From positions 1 through 9,459 of the forward strand of contig JBBDRV010000065.1 in assembly GCA_040905285.1 (NCBI GenBank): a stretch of 9,459 nt of DNA. Reading direction: 5' to 3'. A program made the position numbers and the translations under genes. This DNA comes from JBBDRV01 sp040905285. GTDB taxonomy: Bacteria; Bacteroidota; Rhodothermia; Balneolales; Balneolaceae. This document shows, in pieces, positions 1 to 6,077 of the stretch. Positions within the stretch are counted from its first letter, which is position 1; each line of letters opens with the position of its first letter. The notes under the pieces are model-generated. The model saw nothing but the letters and a program-made list of their open reading frames with translations, ran no database searches and had not been told where the DNA came from.

Positions 1-249
1 GATGGATTCGGAAACAATTGAACCGATGGTCGAGAGCGGAATAAAAGCGAATTCGAGCTGATAGGCCGTCTGAATGGTAAGTACAGCTCCGGTAAAAACC
101 CCGGTGAGCATAATGATGCCGAGCGAATCGTATCCCACCTTGATCAATTCATTCAGCAGGTTGTGACGATATGTACTGAATTCCGTTAATGAGCGTAACG
201 CCTGGTAAAGAAGCCTGCTGTACTTTCCTAATTCCTGTAGTGCATACAT
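1..249 (-). CDS. MlaE-type ABC transporter permease, N-terminal part (runs off left edge)
   Basis: Reading leftwards from an ATG at 249, 83 codons stay open to the window edge. The protein begins MYALQELGKYSRLL and continues through a hydrophobic stretch around residues 41-60 with 'GVFTGAVLTIQTAYQLE', then 'STIGSIVSESI'. This matches the N-terminal half of MlaE/YrbE permeases, inner-membrane subunits of the ABC system that moves phospholipids between the envelope membranes. A stop codon lies in frame upstream (298-300) with no other ATG or GTG between, so 249 is the only reasonable start; no Shine-Dalgarno site precedes it. The ATPase (MlaF-like) and substrate-binding (MlaD-like) genes would be expected beyond the left edge, but that is inference. 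The gene is divergent from aroC. The family call is confident from recalled family motifs; the exact substrate is unknown. Confidence 0.85.
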   Translation of the reverse strand, partial: MYALQELGKYSRLLYQALRSLTEFSTYRHNLLNELIKVGYDSLGIIMLTGVFTGAVLTIQTAYQLEFAFIPLSTIGSIVSESI

Positions 250-423
250 GGATCTATGGGCACTGATTTTCTCTCTGTAAAAAGCATCTGTCCTTTTTTA
301 CAGAATAAGATTTCATTGAGGCTGCGCAGTCACTGCAGAGCTGTACATGTGTTTTTTGTCCACCCGGACAGTATATTATCTATACTAATATTATCTGTGC
401 TAACGATTATAAGGATCTGAAAT

Positions 424-585
424 ATGGATCTGAATTTTAATGGAAAAAGCGTATCCATGCATCAAAAATTTCATCCTGCCCGATTTCAGTTCCCAATCCG
501 ACAGACCCCGGAGATATTACAAAAGATTTCTTCCAATTGTAGTTCGTTTTACGAAGCCAGAATTCTATCTTTCATTTATTTTTGA
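424..585 (+). CDS. Doubtful 53-aa frame upstream of aroC
   Basis: An ATG at 424 opens 53 codons ending in TGA at 583-585, 18 bases before the aroC start. AAGGA at 411-415 sits 8 bases upstream, a usable Shine-Dalgarno spacing. The peptide begins MDLNFNGKSVSMHQKF and ends SFIYF. It has 7 Phe and 2 Tyr, more than an average protein, clustered partly at the C-terminus. No signal peptide, membrane segment or known domain is visible. A frame of this length can easily arise by chance in AT-rich DNA. If translated, it might be a leader peptide, given the aromatic tail and its position before an aromatic-pathway gene, but no clear mutually exclusive stem-loops were found to support attenuation. Confidence 0.2.
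   Translation: MDLNFNGKSVSMHQKFHPARFQFPIRQTPEILQKISSNCSSFYEARILSFIYF
577..584 (+). promoter_or_regulatory. Possible Bacteroidota-type -7 box for aroC
   Basis: TATTTTTG fits the Bacteroidota consensus TAnnTTTG and lies 19 bases before the aroC ATG, which would give a very short leader. No TTTG/TTG -33 element is found at the usual spacing upstream, so this is only a candidate. Confidence 0.25.
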
Positions 586-603
586 CGAGAATAATTCAGA
601 TAT

Positions 604-1788
604 ATGATTCGATATCTAACAGCAGGTGAATCCCACGGACCGGAAATCACAGGAATTGTAGAAGGCGTACCGGCCGGACTGCCTCTGACCGAAGATGACA
701 TTGCACATCAGCTTGCCCGCCGCCAGGAAGGATATGGGCGGGGTGGACGGATGGCTTTTGAAAAGGACCGTGCAGAAATCACAGGCGGCCTTCGTTTTGG
801 GAAAACCATGGGTTCCCCCATTGCCATGAAAATGCCGAACCGTGCCTATAGAAAGGATGACAGTAACTGGCCCGAGGTGATGGCCAAAGAGGGCGACGGC
901 AGGGATGTGGACCCGATAACCCTCTCCCGCCCCGGCCACGCTGATCTGGTCGGCGTCCAGAAATACCGGTTTGACGATATCCGTCCGGTCATTGAGCGAT
1001 CCAGTGCACGTGAAACTGCGATGCGGGTAGCCTGCTGTGCAGTGGCAAGGATGTTCCTGCGGCATTTCGGAATTGAAATAGGCGCTCACGTTATCCGTAT
1101 CGGTTCTGTGGGTTACAGGAGCTGGGAAGAAACACGTGAGCAGACAGAGCCGTTTCTAGTGCAGGGTGCCGAATCTTTGTACAAACGTGCCGACCAGTCC
1201 GACGTCCGCTGTCTTAATGATGATCTTGGAGCTGACATGCGTGAAGAAATCAAAGGCAGGAGAAAGGAAGGCTCTTCCCTGGGCGGAATTTATGAAATTA
1301 TCATTACGGGTGTTCCGGCGGGCCTCGGCAGTTATGTTCACTGGGACCGGAAACTGGACGGTCGCCTCGCTCAGGCCATTCTGGGCACACAGGCTATGAA
1401 AGGGGTGGAGATAGGCCTCGGGTTCGAAGCGGGGGCACGTGCCGGACACGAAGTGCACGATGAGATAACCTACTCCGGAAATGAATTTAAAAGGAAAACA
1501 AACCGTGCCGGAGGTATCGAGGGGGGGATATCCACCGGCATGCCCGTGATCATCCGTGGAGCCATGAAACCGATACCCACGATGATAAAGCCCCTGAAAA
1601 CCGTTGATTTTGTATCCAAGGAAGAGCAGGATACCCGTTACGAAAGGTCCGATGTATGTGCGCTGCCGCGGGCGGTAGTCGTTGCCGAGAATGTCATCGC
1701 GCCGGTCCTGGCAAACGCCTTTCTGGAAAAGTACGGCGGCGACTCCATTCAGGAAATTTCTGAACGTTACCGCCAAAAAACGCCGTGA
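604..1788 (+). CDS. aroC: Chorismate synthase
   Basis: Catalyses the last shikimate-pathway step, 5-enolpyruvylshikimate-3-phosphate to chorismate, using reduced FMN; chorismate feeds aromatic amino acids, folate and quinones. The 394-residue protein is within the usual family length. Visible family signatures are GESHG with His11 (residues 8-12), RRQEGYGRGGRM (39-50), RPGHAD with His112 (109-114), RSSARETA (132-139), a Gly-rich 'GGIEGGISTGMP' segment, and the C-terminal 'RYERSDVCALPRAVVVAEN' block. His11 and His112 correspond to the two conserved active-site histidines of the family (recalled alignment). The ATG at 604 gives the canonical N-terminus MIRYLTAGESHG, so the start is secure even though no good Shine-Dalgarno site is seen. 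The gene stands alone among non-shikimate neighbours, so it is probably monocistronic. Confidence 0.97.
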   Translation: MIRYLTAGESHGPEITGIVEGVPAGLPLTEDDIAHQLARRQEGYGRGGRMAFEKDRAEITGGLRFGKTMGSPIAMKMPNRAYRKDDSNWPEVMAKEGDGRDVDPITLSRPGHADLVGVQKYRFDDIRPVIERSSARETAMRVACCAVARMFLRHFGIEIGAHVIRIGSVGYRSWEETREQTEPFLVQGAESLYKRADQSDVRCLNDDLGADMREEIKGRRKEGSSLGGIYEIIITGVPAGLGSYVHWDRKLDGRLAQAILGTQAMKGVEIGLGFEAGARAGHEVHDEITYSGNEFKRKTNRAGGIEGGISTGMPVIIRGAMKPIPTMIKPLKTVDFVSKEEQDTRYERSDVCALPRAVVVAENVIAPVLANAFLEKYGGDSIQEISERYRQKTP

Positions 1789-1809
1789 AAAGCGGATCGG
1801 CTGATTTTT
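1782..1809 (+). terminator. Weak possible terminator after aroC
   Basis: GCCG (1782-1785) can pair with CGGC (1798-1801), followed shortly by five T (1805-1809). The stem is only 4 bp, includes the end of the aroC coding region, and has a 12-base loop, so this is weak. Confidence 0.2.
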
Positions 1810-1894
1810 CCCATTGATCATGCTGAAGATCACCAGCTTGTCCTGCCATCGGCAGAGGCATCCGCCTGTTCAGCTCCCTGGAGGTGCCTGGATA

Positions 1895-1912
1895 TATAAC
1901 ACTGGTATAACA
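1895..1912 (+). promoter_or_regulatory. Possible -10 region(s) for the TPR-LysM unit
   Basis: TATAACA occurs twice (1895-1901 and 1906-1912) with CTGG between. Either copy could act as a -10 element for the downstream genes, or the pair could be a binding site. No convincing -35 sequence is found at 16-18 bases upstream. Weak evidence. Confidence 0.2.
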
Positions 1913-1951
1913 TGTGGCATCGCTGTCCGTACCTTTTGCTTCTGCGGAAAA

Positions 1952-2026
1952 CCGGGCAACAGGGCAACAGGAAAGCCGGGCAACAGGGCAACAGGCAACA
2001 GGCAACAGGCAACAGGCAACAGGCAG
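1952..2026. repeat. GGGCAACA / GGCAACA tandem array
   Basis: From 1954 the sequence is two GGGCAACA octamers, one degenerate unit (GGAAAGCC), two more octamers to 1993, then four perfect GGCAACA heptamers (1994-2021) and a partial unit GGCAG. At a higher level, the 20-mer CCGGGCAACAGGGCAACAGG occurs at 1952-1971 and again at 1976-1995 (period 24). The array ends about 20 bases before the ATG of the TPR gene, so it lies in that gene's leader. Simple repeats of this kind change copy number by strand slippage (general knowledge). The unit lengths of 7 and 8 are not multiples of 3. Confidence 0.95.
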
Positions 2027-2044
2027 AATAACAGATCTGAACAA

Positions 2045-2380
2045 ATGAGCGAAAACAAAAAAAACATCCAGCGGCTTGCCGGATATGTCAGCAAAAATCC
2101 GGATGACTCCTTCTCCAAATTCGCCCTGGCCCTCGAACTGCTAAAAAACAATCAGGGGGGAAAAGCGTTAGTACTTTTTGAATCCATCTATGAACGCGAT
2201 CCGGACTATCTTGGAATCTACTATCATCTTGGTAAATTATACCAGGATCTTCACCGGGGCATCAAGGCGGAAACATGCTTTCGTGAAGGGATCGACCTTG
2301 CTGAAAAACAGAATGAACGCCAGACACTATCTGAACTGAAAGAAGCACTGAGAATGCTTGAGGAGGAAAAAAAAACATGA
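2045..2380 (+). CDS. Small TPR-repeat protein
   Basis: A 111-residue soluble protein beginning MSENKKNIQRLAGYVSKNP. Residues 21-54 ('DSFSKFALALELLKN...') and 55-89 ('YLGIYYHLGKLYQD...') have the spacing and the Ala/Leu/Tyr/Pro pattern of two tetratricopeptide repeats, with a charged C-terminal helix to 111. TPRs mediate protein-protein contacts; no catalytic motif and no signal peptide are seen, so it is probably cytoplasmic with unknown partner. The frame is open back to 1814, but the part before 2045 is low-complexity, Cys-rich and passes through the tandem array, so the ATG at 2045 is preferred; it lacks an obvious Shine-Dalgarno site. Its TGA overlaps the ATG of the next gene (ATGA at 2377-2380), implying translational coupling and shared transcription with the LysM protein. 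Confidence 0.8.
   Translation: MSENKKNIQRLAGYVSKNPDDSFSKFALALELLKNNQGGKALVLFESIYERDPDYLGIYYHLGKLYQDLHRGIKAETCFREGIDLAEKQNERQTLSELKEALRMLEEEKKT
2361..2366 (+). promoter_or_regulatory. Shine-Dalgarno site of the LysM gene
   Basis: AGGAGG lies 10 bases before the ATG at 2377, inside the end of the TPR coding sequence. It supports the chosen start and independent loading of ribosomes on the second gene. Confidence 0.8.
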
Positions 2381-3537
2381 ATAACAGTAACCCTCTATTT
2401 TTCCGGTTCATTCAGGCAGGCATGCTGATTCTTGCCTTTCTCCTGATTTCGGACACTGCCTTTTCACAATCCGGCAGAGATACCCATGTGGTGCAGTCGG
2501 GAGAAACACTATACAGAATTTCACAACAGCACGATGTTACGGTTACAGAGATCCGGGAGTGGAATAACCTTGAAAATAATGATTTGCAAACCGGTCTGAC
2601 CCTGTATGTCAGCCCTCCCGAAAGCAGGGAGGCCGTTACACATACAGTGGCCCCGGGCGAAACCCTTTTTTCTGTCAGCCGGACATACAATGTAACCATT
2701 GCCGAAATTCAGGAATGGAACCGCCTGGACAGCACTGTACTCTCGGAAGGCCAGGAACTGATTATTCATGCGGCAGACCGGGAACATGAGCAACTCTCCG
2801 GATCCGGTGATGTTTCCGGAGGAGTGGAGCGGGAATCGATGGTCAGGCCGGTTACGGCCCCCAGCACCTATTACACGGTAAAGACCGGGGATTATTTGAA
2901 CAGGATCGCCAATGAACACGGCATGACAACGGATGAGCTTCGCCGCCTCAACAATCTTGAAAACGACATGCTCAGTGTCGGGCAGAGATTGATTGTCAGG
3001 GAAAGCCGGTCGACTCCTGTTGTTGACGACGATCTGAAAGAATCAACGCCCCAGGGACGTTTCGTGAGTTACAGGCTTGAAACAGGGGAAAACAAAACGT
3101 CTGTCCTCGAGCGTTTTTCCATGACCGAAGAGGAACTTGAAGCCCTGAATCCCGGATCAGATATCGAGTCACTAAGCCAGGGCCAGAGGATTACTATATT
3201 GCTCCCGGCCACTACTGTATCAGAAAATCCCTACCGCAAGCAATCCGGTTTGCAGGATTTGGGAGATATCTACGTATCCGGATACAGCGAGGATGATATG
3301 GCGACAACCACTACAAGCGGTGAGCTGTATAACCCGGACCAGCTGACAGCTGCCCATTCAAATATTGCGCTGGGCAGTGTCATTTTTATAGAAAATCCGG
3401 AGAATGGCCGGGGAACCTATGTTAAAATAAATGACCGGTTTTCCGGTGATGGAATCAAGCTGTCCCGGAAGACCATCGAGGTGTTGGGATTTGAATCAGG
3501 AATGCGTGCCACAGCCTCTATTTATCAGGAAAATTGA
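2377..3537 (+). CDS. Secreted LysM-repeat protein with RlpA-like double-psi beta-barrel
   Basis: 386 residues. A hydrophobic N-terminus (about 7-28) followed by 'TAFS|QS' looks like a Sec signal peptide cleaved near residue 30; the Q at 31 and absence of a lipobox Cys argue against a lipoprotein. Three clear LysM peptidoglycan-binding domains follow at about 36-78, 88-131 and 165-207 (each with a V..GetL..I pattern and an N-L-..L..GQ.L end), plus a diverged fourth at about 229-276. The C-terminus (about 300-386) resembles the RlpA double-psi barrel: 'TSGELYNPDQLTAAHS', 'GSVIFIENPENGRG', 'VKINDRF' and 'IKLSRKTIEVLG'. His327 and Asp353 match the His and Asp needed by RlpA lytic transglycosylases, but the usual NDRGPF loop is shortened. 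It likely acts on cell wall, as an enzyme or a binder. Translationally coupled to the TPR gene. Confidence 0.85.
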   Translation: MNNSNPLFFRFIQAGMLILAFLLISDTAFSQSGRDTHVVQSGETLYRISQQHDVTVTEIREWNNLENNDLQTGLTLYVSPPESREAVTHTVAPGETLFSVSRTYNVTIAEIQEWNRLDSTVLSEGQELIIHAADREHEQLSGSGDVSGGVERESMVRPVTAPSTYYTVKTGDYLNRIANEHGMTTDELRRLNNLENDMLSVGQRLIVRESRSTPVVDDDLKESTPQGRFVSYRLETGENKTSVLERFSMTEEELEALNPGSDIESLSQGQRITILLPATTVSENPYRKQSGLQDLGDIYVSGYSEDDMATTTTSGELYNPDQLTAAHSNIALGSVIFIENPENGRGTYVKINDRFSGDGIKLSRKTIEVLGFESGMRATASIYQEN

Positions 3538-3569
3538 TCAGCGGAGGGTAGTTCACAAGAGCTGACGCT

Positions 3570-3593
3570 TTACCCGTTCCGGTAATTTTTTTT
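3570..3593 (+). terminator. Rho-independent terminator of the TPR-LysM unit
   Basis: TTACC (3570-3574), loop CGTTCC, GGTAA (3581-3585), then eight T (3586-3593), starting about 30 bases after the LysM stop codon. The 5-bp stem is short but the U-tract is strong. Confidence 0.6.
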
Positions 3594-3621
3594 ATCCCGA
3601 TTCGCTTTTATTTCGCTTTTC

Positions 3622-3642
3622 GATTTGGCTTAGCACCAAATC
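3622..3642. repeat. 7-bp perfect inverted repeat (hairpin)
   Basis: GATTTGG (3622-3628) and CCAAATC (3636-3642) around a 7-base loop CTTAGCA. It could be a second, weaker transcription stop, an operator or part of a small RNA; only TTATTTAT follows it. Confidence 0.5.
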
Positions 3643-3673
3643 TTATTTATGTTATGAGAGGATTTGGGATGGC

Positions 3674-3697
3674 AGCATGGACTCACTCATGCTTTTT
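3674..3697 (+). terminator. Terminator-like hairpin in the spacer
   Basis: AGCATG (3674-3679), an 8-base loop, CATGCT (3688-3693) and a T run to 3697. It looks like an intrinsic terminator but no annotated gene precedes it closely, since the LysM unit already has a terminator at 3570. Confidence 0.35.
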
Positions 3698-3879
3698 ATG
3701 ATATACTTGTAATAAATCAACATAGAGAGAAAAACAGAGAGTCGTATACAGTACTTTTCGGATCAGAAATCTGATTAAAATTCAAATTGATTGCTTTCTC
3801 CTAACAGGCAGATCAAAACTATCAATTAGCAGTAATCTTCTCCTGTCGATACATTTACAGTGATGATGAATCAGCTTTT

Positions 3880-3894
3880 TGATTAGATCAATCA
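3880..3894. promoter_or_regulatory. Possible operator/promoter of the sigma factor gene
   Basis: TGATT (3880-3884) and AATCA (3890-3894) form an inverted repeat with a 5-base centre. TTGATT (3879-3884) could also be a -35 box with TACAAT (3904-3909) as -10, though the 19-base spacing is long; TTTACT (3911-3916) and TATTAC (3934-3939) with 17-base spacing is an alternative. None is compelling. Confidence 0.25.
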
Positions 3895-3970
3895 GACAAA
3901 TAATACAATTTTTACTGAGCTGCAGAGTTACTGTATTACAAGCTTAATCAAAAGCTCACAAACAAGCGGG

Positions 3971-4546
3971 ATGACAGAGCTAACTAAGAAAGAAATACGC
4001 AAACAAGAAGAGTTTAATGAGGAAATAATACCTCATCTGGACGCCTTGTATAATTTTGCCCTGAGACTGACAACGGACCCCAGCGATGCTGAAGATCTTG
4101 TTCAGGATACGGTCGTTAAAGCGTACCGGTTTTTCAGCAGCTATGAGAAAGGAACCAATGCGAAAGCTTGGCTTTTCCGGATTCTGAAAAATTCCTACAT
4201 CAACAACTACCGTAAAAAGTCAAAGAAACCCCAGCAGGTTGATTACGATGAGGTTTCCACCTTTTATGAAACAGTCAGAGCTGAACGTACGGATACGTCC
4301 GACCTGGAGGACAGGATGTACAGGGACCTGATGGATGATGATATTACCGGAGCCCTTGAAGATCTGCCGGAAGATTTCCGGACCGTCGTTCTGCTTTGTG
4401 ATGTTGAAGGGTTTACTTACGAAGAGATCGCCAATATGCTGGACGTGCCGATAGGCACAATCCGATCGCGGCTTCACCGGGGCAGAAATCTCCTGAAAGC
4501 CCAGCTCATCGACTATGCACAGAAGAGAGGCTTTCAGAGCAGTTAA
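3971..4546 (+). CDS. ECF-family RNA polymerase sigma factor (SigR/ECF12-like)
   Basis: 191 residues with only the two domains of extracytoplasmic-function sigma factors. Region 2 (about 20-87) contains 'DAEDLVQDTVVKAYRFF' (39-55), which binds core polymerase and the -10 element, and 'GTNAKAWLFRILKNSYINNYRKKSKKP' residues 61-87. Region 4 (about 123-177) has 'LPEDFRTVVLLCDVEGFTYEEIA' and the helix-turn-helix 'VPIGTIRSRLHRGR' for -35 recognition. The region 2 text closely resembles the SigR (ECF12) group, which in actinobacteria answers thiol-oxidative stress through a zinc anti-sigma factor (known for that family). Here no anti-sigma gene is adjacent, so the signal is unknown. Start ATG 3971 fits family length; the site before it (AAGCGGG) is a poor Shine-Dalgarno. 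Its stop overlaps the stop of the convergent kinase gene. Confidence 0.9.
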   Translation: MTELTKKEIRKQEEFNEEIIPHLDALYNFALRLTTDPSDAEDLVQDTVVKAYRFFSSYEKGTNAKAWLFRILKNSYINNYRKKSKKPQQVDYDEVSTFYETVRAERTDTSDLEDRMYRDLMDDDITGALEDLPEDFRTVVLLCDVEGFTYEEIANMLDVPIGTIRSRLHRGRNLLKAQLIDYAQKRGFQSS

Positions 4547-5859
4547 GAATTCACCCGATCATCATCGTTCTGCCGGCTACCGTTGTCCAGCGTTTTCAGT
4601 GTGACCCTCATGGTGGTTCCCGTGGGGTCGGAATGGAGTACATCAATCCGGCCCTTGTGGTAATCCTCTATGATACGCCTGGTAAGACTCAGGCCAAGGC
4701 CCCAGCCTCTTTTCTTGGTACTGAAGCCGGGTTTGAATACTTCGTTCAGATACCTTCTGTCGATTCCGCTCCCTGAATCGATGATGTCTATACGGACTTC
4801 GTCCTCAAGCTGATTTACATTTATCGCCAGAAATGAACCGTCTGAATTTTCCCGGATGGCATCCATTGAATTTTTGATCAGATTTTCCAGGGCCCAGTGG
4901 AAAAGTTCCCCGTTTAGCTGCACTTTGGCATCGGTCTTAACCGACTTTTTTACTGTTACACGTTTCTCCAGCCTGGGCAACCTGTTTTCCATATAATCTA
5001 TTACCTGATCTACAATCGGCTCCAGGCTCATTTCCGTAAGTTCGGGTTCAGAGCCGATCTTGTTAAATCTCTCTGCAACTCTTTGAAGCCGGTGTATATC
5101 ATTCTCTATTTCACCGACAATTGATTCTTCCATTTTATCGTCTGGCTTTTTATCCCTGAGCAATTGTATCCATCCGTACAGGCTCGAAATCGGAGTACCC
5201 AGCTGATGAGCGGCCTCCTTTGCCATTCCAACCCACAGGTTTGACTGCTCAGATCGTGTAATGCTGTTATAGGTGGTATATCCAATCCCCAGAAGCAGCG
5301 CGAGAAGACCAAACTGGAAATAGGGAAAATAGCGAAGGTACTGAATCGTCTGGCTTTCCCCGTAGTAGACATACTGGGTCTGCTGCATCGGCCCGTCCCC
5401 GATAACTATTCTGACCGGATCATGCAGCGCGGCAAACTGACGGACCAGAGCCGGACCCAGTTTATCATCCTCAACAAATTTGGCAAAAAGAATTTCCTCA
5501 TTCTCATCCACAACAATGGACGGCACCTGAAACTGATCGCCTATTACCAGGTTTTCAGTTACAAAATCAAACGTCGACTGCGTCAGTTCAGCTTCCTCTA
5601 TCATATATAACACACTGTCCGGTACCTGGGTAATGCCGGACAGGATACGTACAGCACCACTAAGATTGGAACTTACCCGGTCATGTACAGGCTGGCTGTT
5701 GAACTCTATGGCCTTTGCCCACAGTTCGACACTTGAACTTTCCTGTTCCCTGATTTTTTCAATCAGGTACTGATTATACATATAGGAACCGGTCCCGAGT
5801 ACGATCAGAAGAGTCACCAGAATGATTTTGATCCGGTTCGCAGGCAGAAAGAGTTGCAT
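4543..5859 (-). CDS. Membrane sensor histidine kinase
   Basis: 438 residues. Transmembrane segment 1 at about 9-29, an extracytoplasmic sensor region of about 145 residues (30-174) without a recognised domain, and transmembrane segment 2 at about 178-200. Then the dimerisation/phosphoacceptor domain with H-box 'AKEAAHQLGTPISSLYGW' (phospho-acceptor His218), and a HATPase domain: N-box 'ENLIKNSMDAI' (325-335), G1 'DSGSGI' (361-366), F-box Phe375, G2 'GWGLGLSLTRRI' (385-396). All kinase boxes are present, so it should be active; Trp386 in G2, where Thr is common, is seen in a subset of kinases as I recall. No response regulator lies beside it, so its partner is elsewhere. It follows clpX on the same strand after 218 bases and may have its own promoter. 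Confidence 0.93.
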   Translation of the reverse strand: MQLFLPANRIKIILVTLLIVLGTGSYMYNQYLIEKIREQESSSVELWAKAIEFNSQPVHDRVSSNLSGAVRILSGITQVPDSVLYMIEEAELTQSTFDFVTENLVIGDQFQVPSIVVDENEEILFAKFVEDDKLGPALVRQFAALHDPVRIVIGDGPMQQTQYVYYGESQTIQYLRYFPYFQFGLLALLLGIGYTTYNSITRSEQSNLWVGMAKEAAHQLGTPISSLYGWIQLLRDKKPDDKMEESIVGEIENDIHRLQRVAERFNKIGSEPELTEMSLEPIVDQVIDYMENRLPRLEKRVTVKKSVKTDAKVQLNGELFHWALENLIKNSMDAIRENSDGSFLAINVNQLEDEVRIDIIDSGSGIDRRYLNEVFKPGFSTKKRGWGLGLSLTRRIIEDYHKGRIDVLHSDPTGTTMRVTLKTLDNGSRQNDDDRVNS

Positions 5860-6032
5860 ACATTCTCATGTTAAATAAACAGGTCATCGGCAATATCCAA
5901 AAAATACCGGTCGCAGGGAAGTGAACTGTCAGGATAATGCAGCGGACATAAGCAGCAGTTTTATTACCCGGGGGCGAGACGGAAAGGCAGAAAATGATAC
6001 AGGCAGGGACAGGATAATAATACGGAAATAGC

Positions 6033-6058
6033 CAGGGCAGGCAACCGGCCCGGCCCTG
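6033..6058 (-). repeat. Hairpin between clpX and the histidine kinase gene
   Basis: On the minus strand CAGGGC and GCCCTG (6058-6053 and 6038-6033) can form a 6-bp GC-rich stem with a 14-base GC-rich loop, 20 bases after the clpX stop. No U-tract follows, so it may stabilise the clpX 3' end or partly stop transcription rather than be a full terminator. Confidence 0.35.
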
Positions 6059-6077
6059 AATCTGTTTTCCCGGTTTA

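Larger units (their letters stand above)
250..603. other. Divergent intergenic region between mlaE-like gene and aroC
   Basis: These 354 bases must hold the promoters for both flanking genes. They contain an AT-rich block at about 372-390, a 9-base direct repeat GGATCTGAA at 413-421 and 426-434, a doubtful 53-codon frame at 424-585, and a Bacteroidota-style -7 box near 577. No RNA gene or mobile-element trace was recognised. The direct repeat could be an operator, but nothing shows that it is bound. Confidence 0.5.
3538..3970. other. 433-base region without a convincing gene
   Basis: Between the LysM gene and the sigma factor gene lie a terminator (3570-3593), two more hairpins (3622-3642 and 3674-3697), small inverted repeats at 3762-3775, 3880-3894 and 3941-3956, and an AT-rich stretch that must contain the sigma-factor promoter. 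No open frame with protein character, tRNA or mobile-element end is recognised. The second half is rich in GATT/AATC motifs. Confidence 0.5.

Noticed and set aside
616..1833. Long minus-strand frames opposite aroC
   Set aside because: They are antisense shadows of a fully recognised gene with no domain of their own.
1952..2026. CRISPR array
   Set aside because: Units are 7-8 bases with no unique spacers and no cas genes nearby; it is a simple tandem repeat.
1814..2044. In-frame N-terminal extension of the TPR protein (77 extra codons)
   Set aside because: The extension is Cys-rich then low-complexity because it reads through the tandem array, has no TPR character, and a sensible ATG exists at 2045.
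1694..2151. Minus-strand frames across the tandem array with repeated Leu-Pro-Val-Ala-Cys-Cys peptides
   Set aside because: They are translations of the 7/8-base repeat and of antisense aroC/TPR sequence; such repeat-derived frames are open by periodicity, not by selection.
3762..3775. ATCAG-AAAT-CTGAT inverted repeat as a terminator
   Set aside because: No T run follows on either strand and no gene ends near it; at most a binding site.
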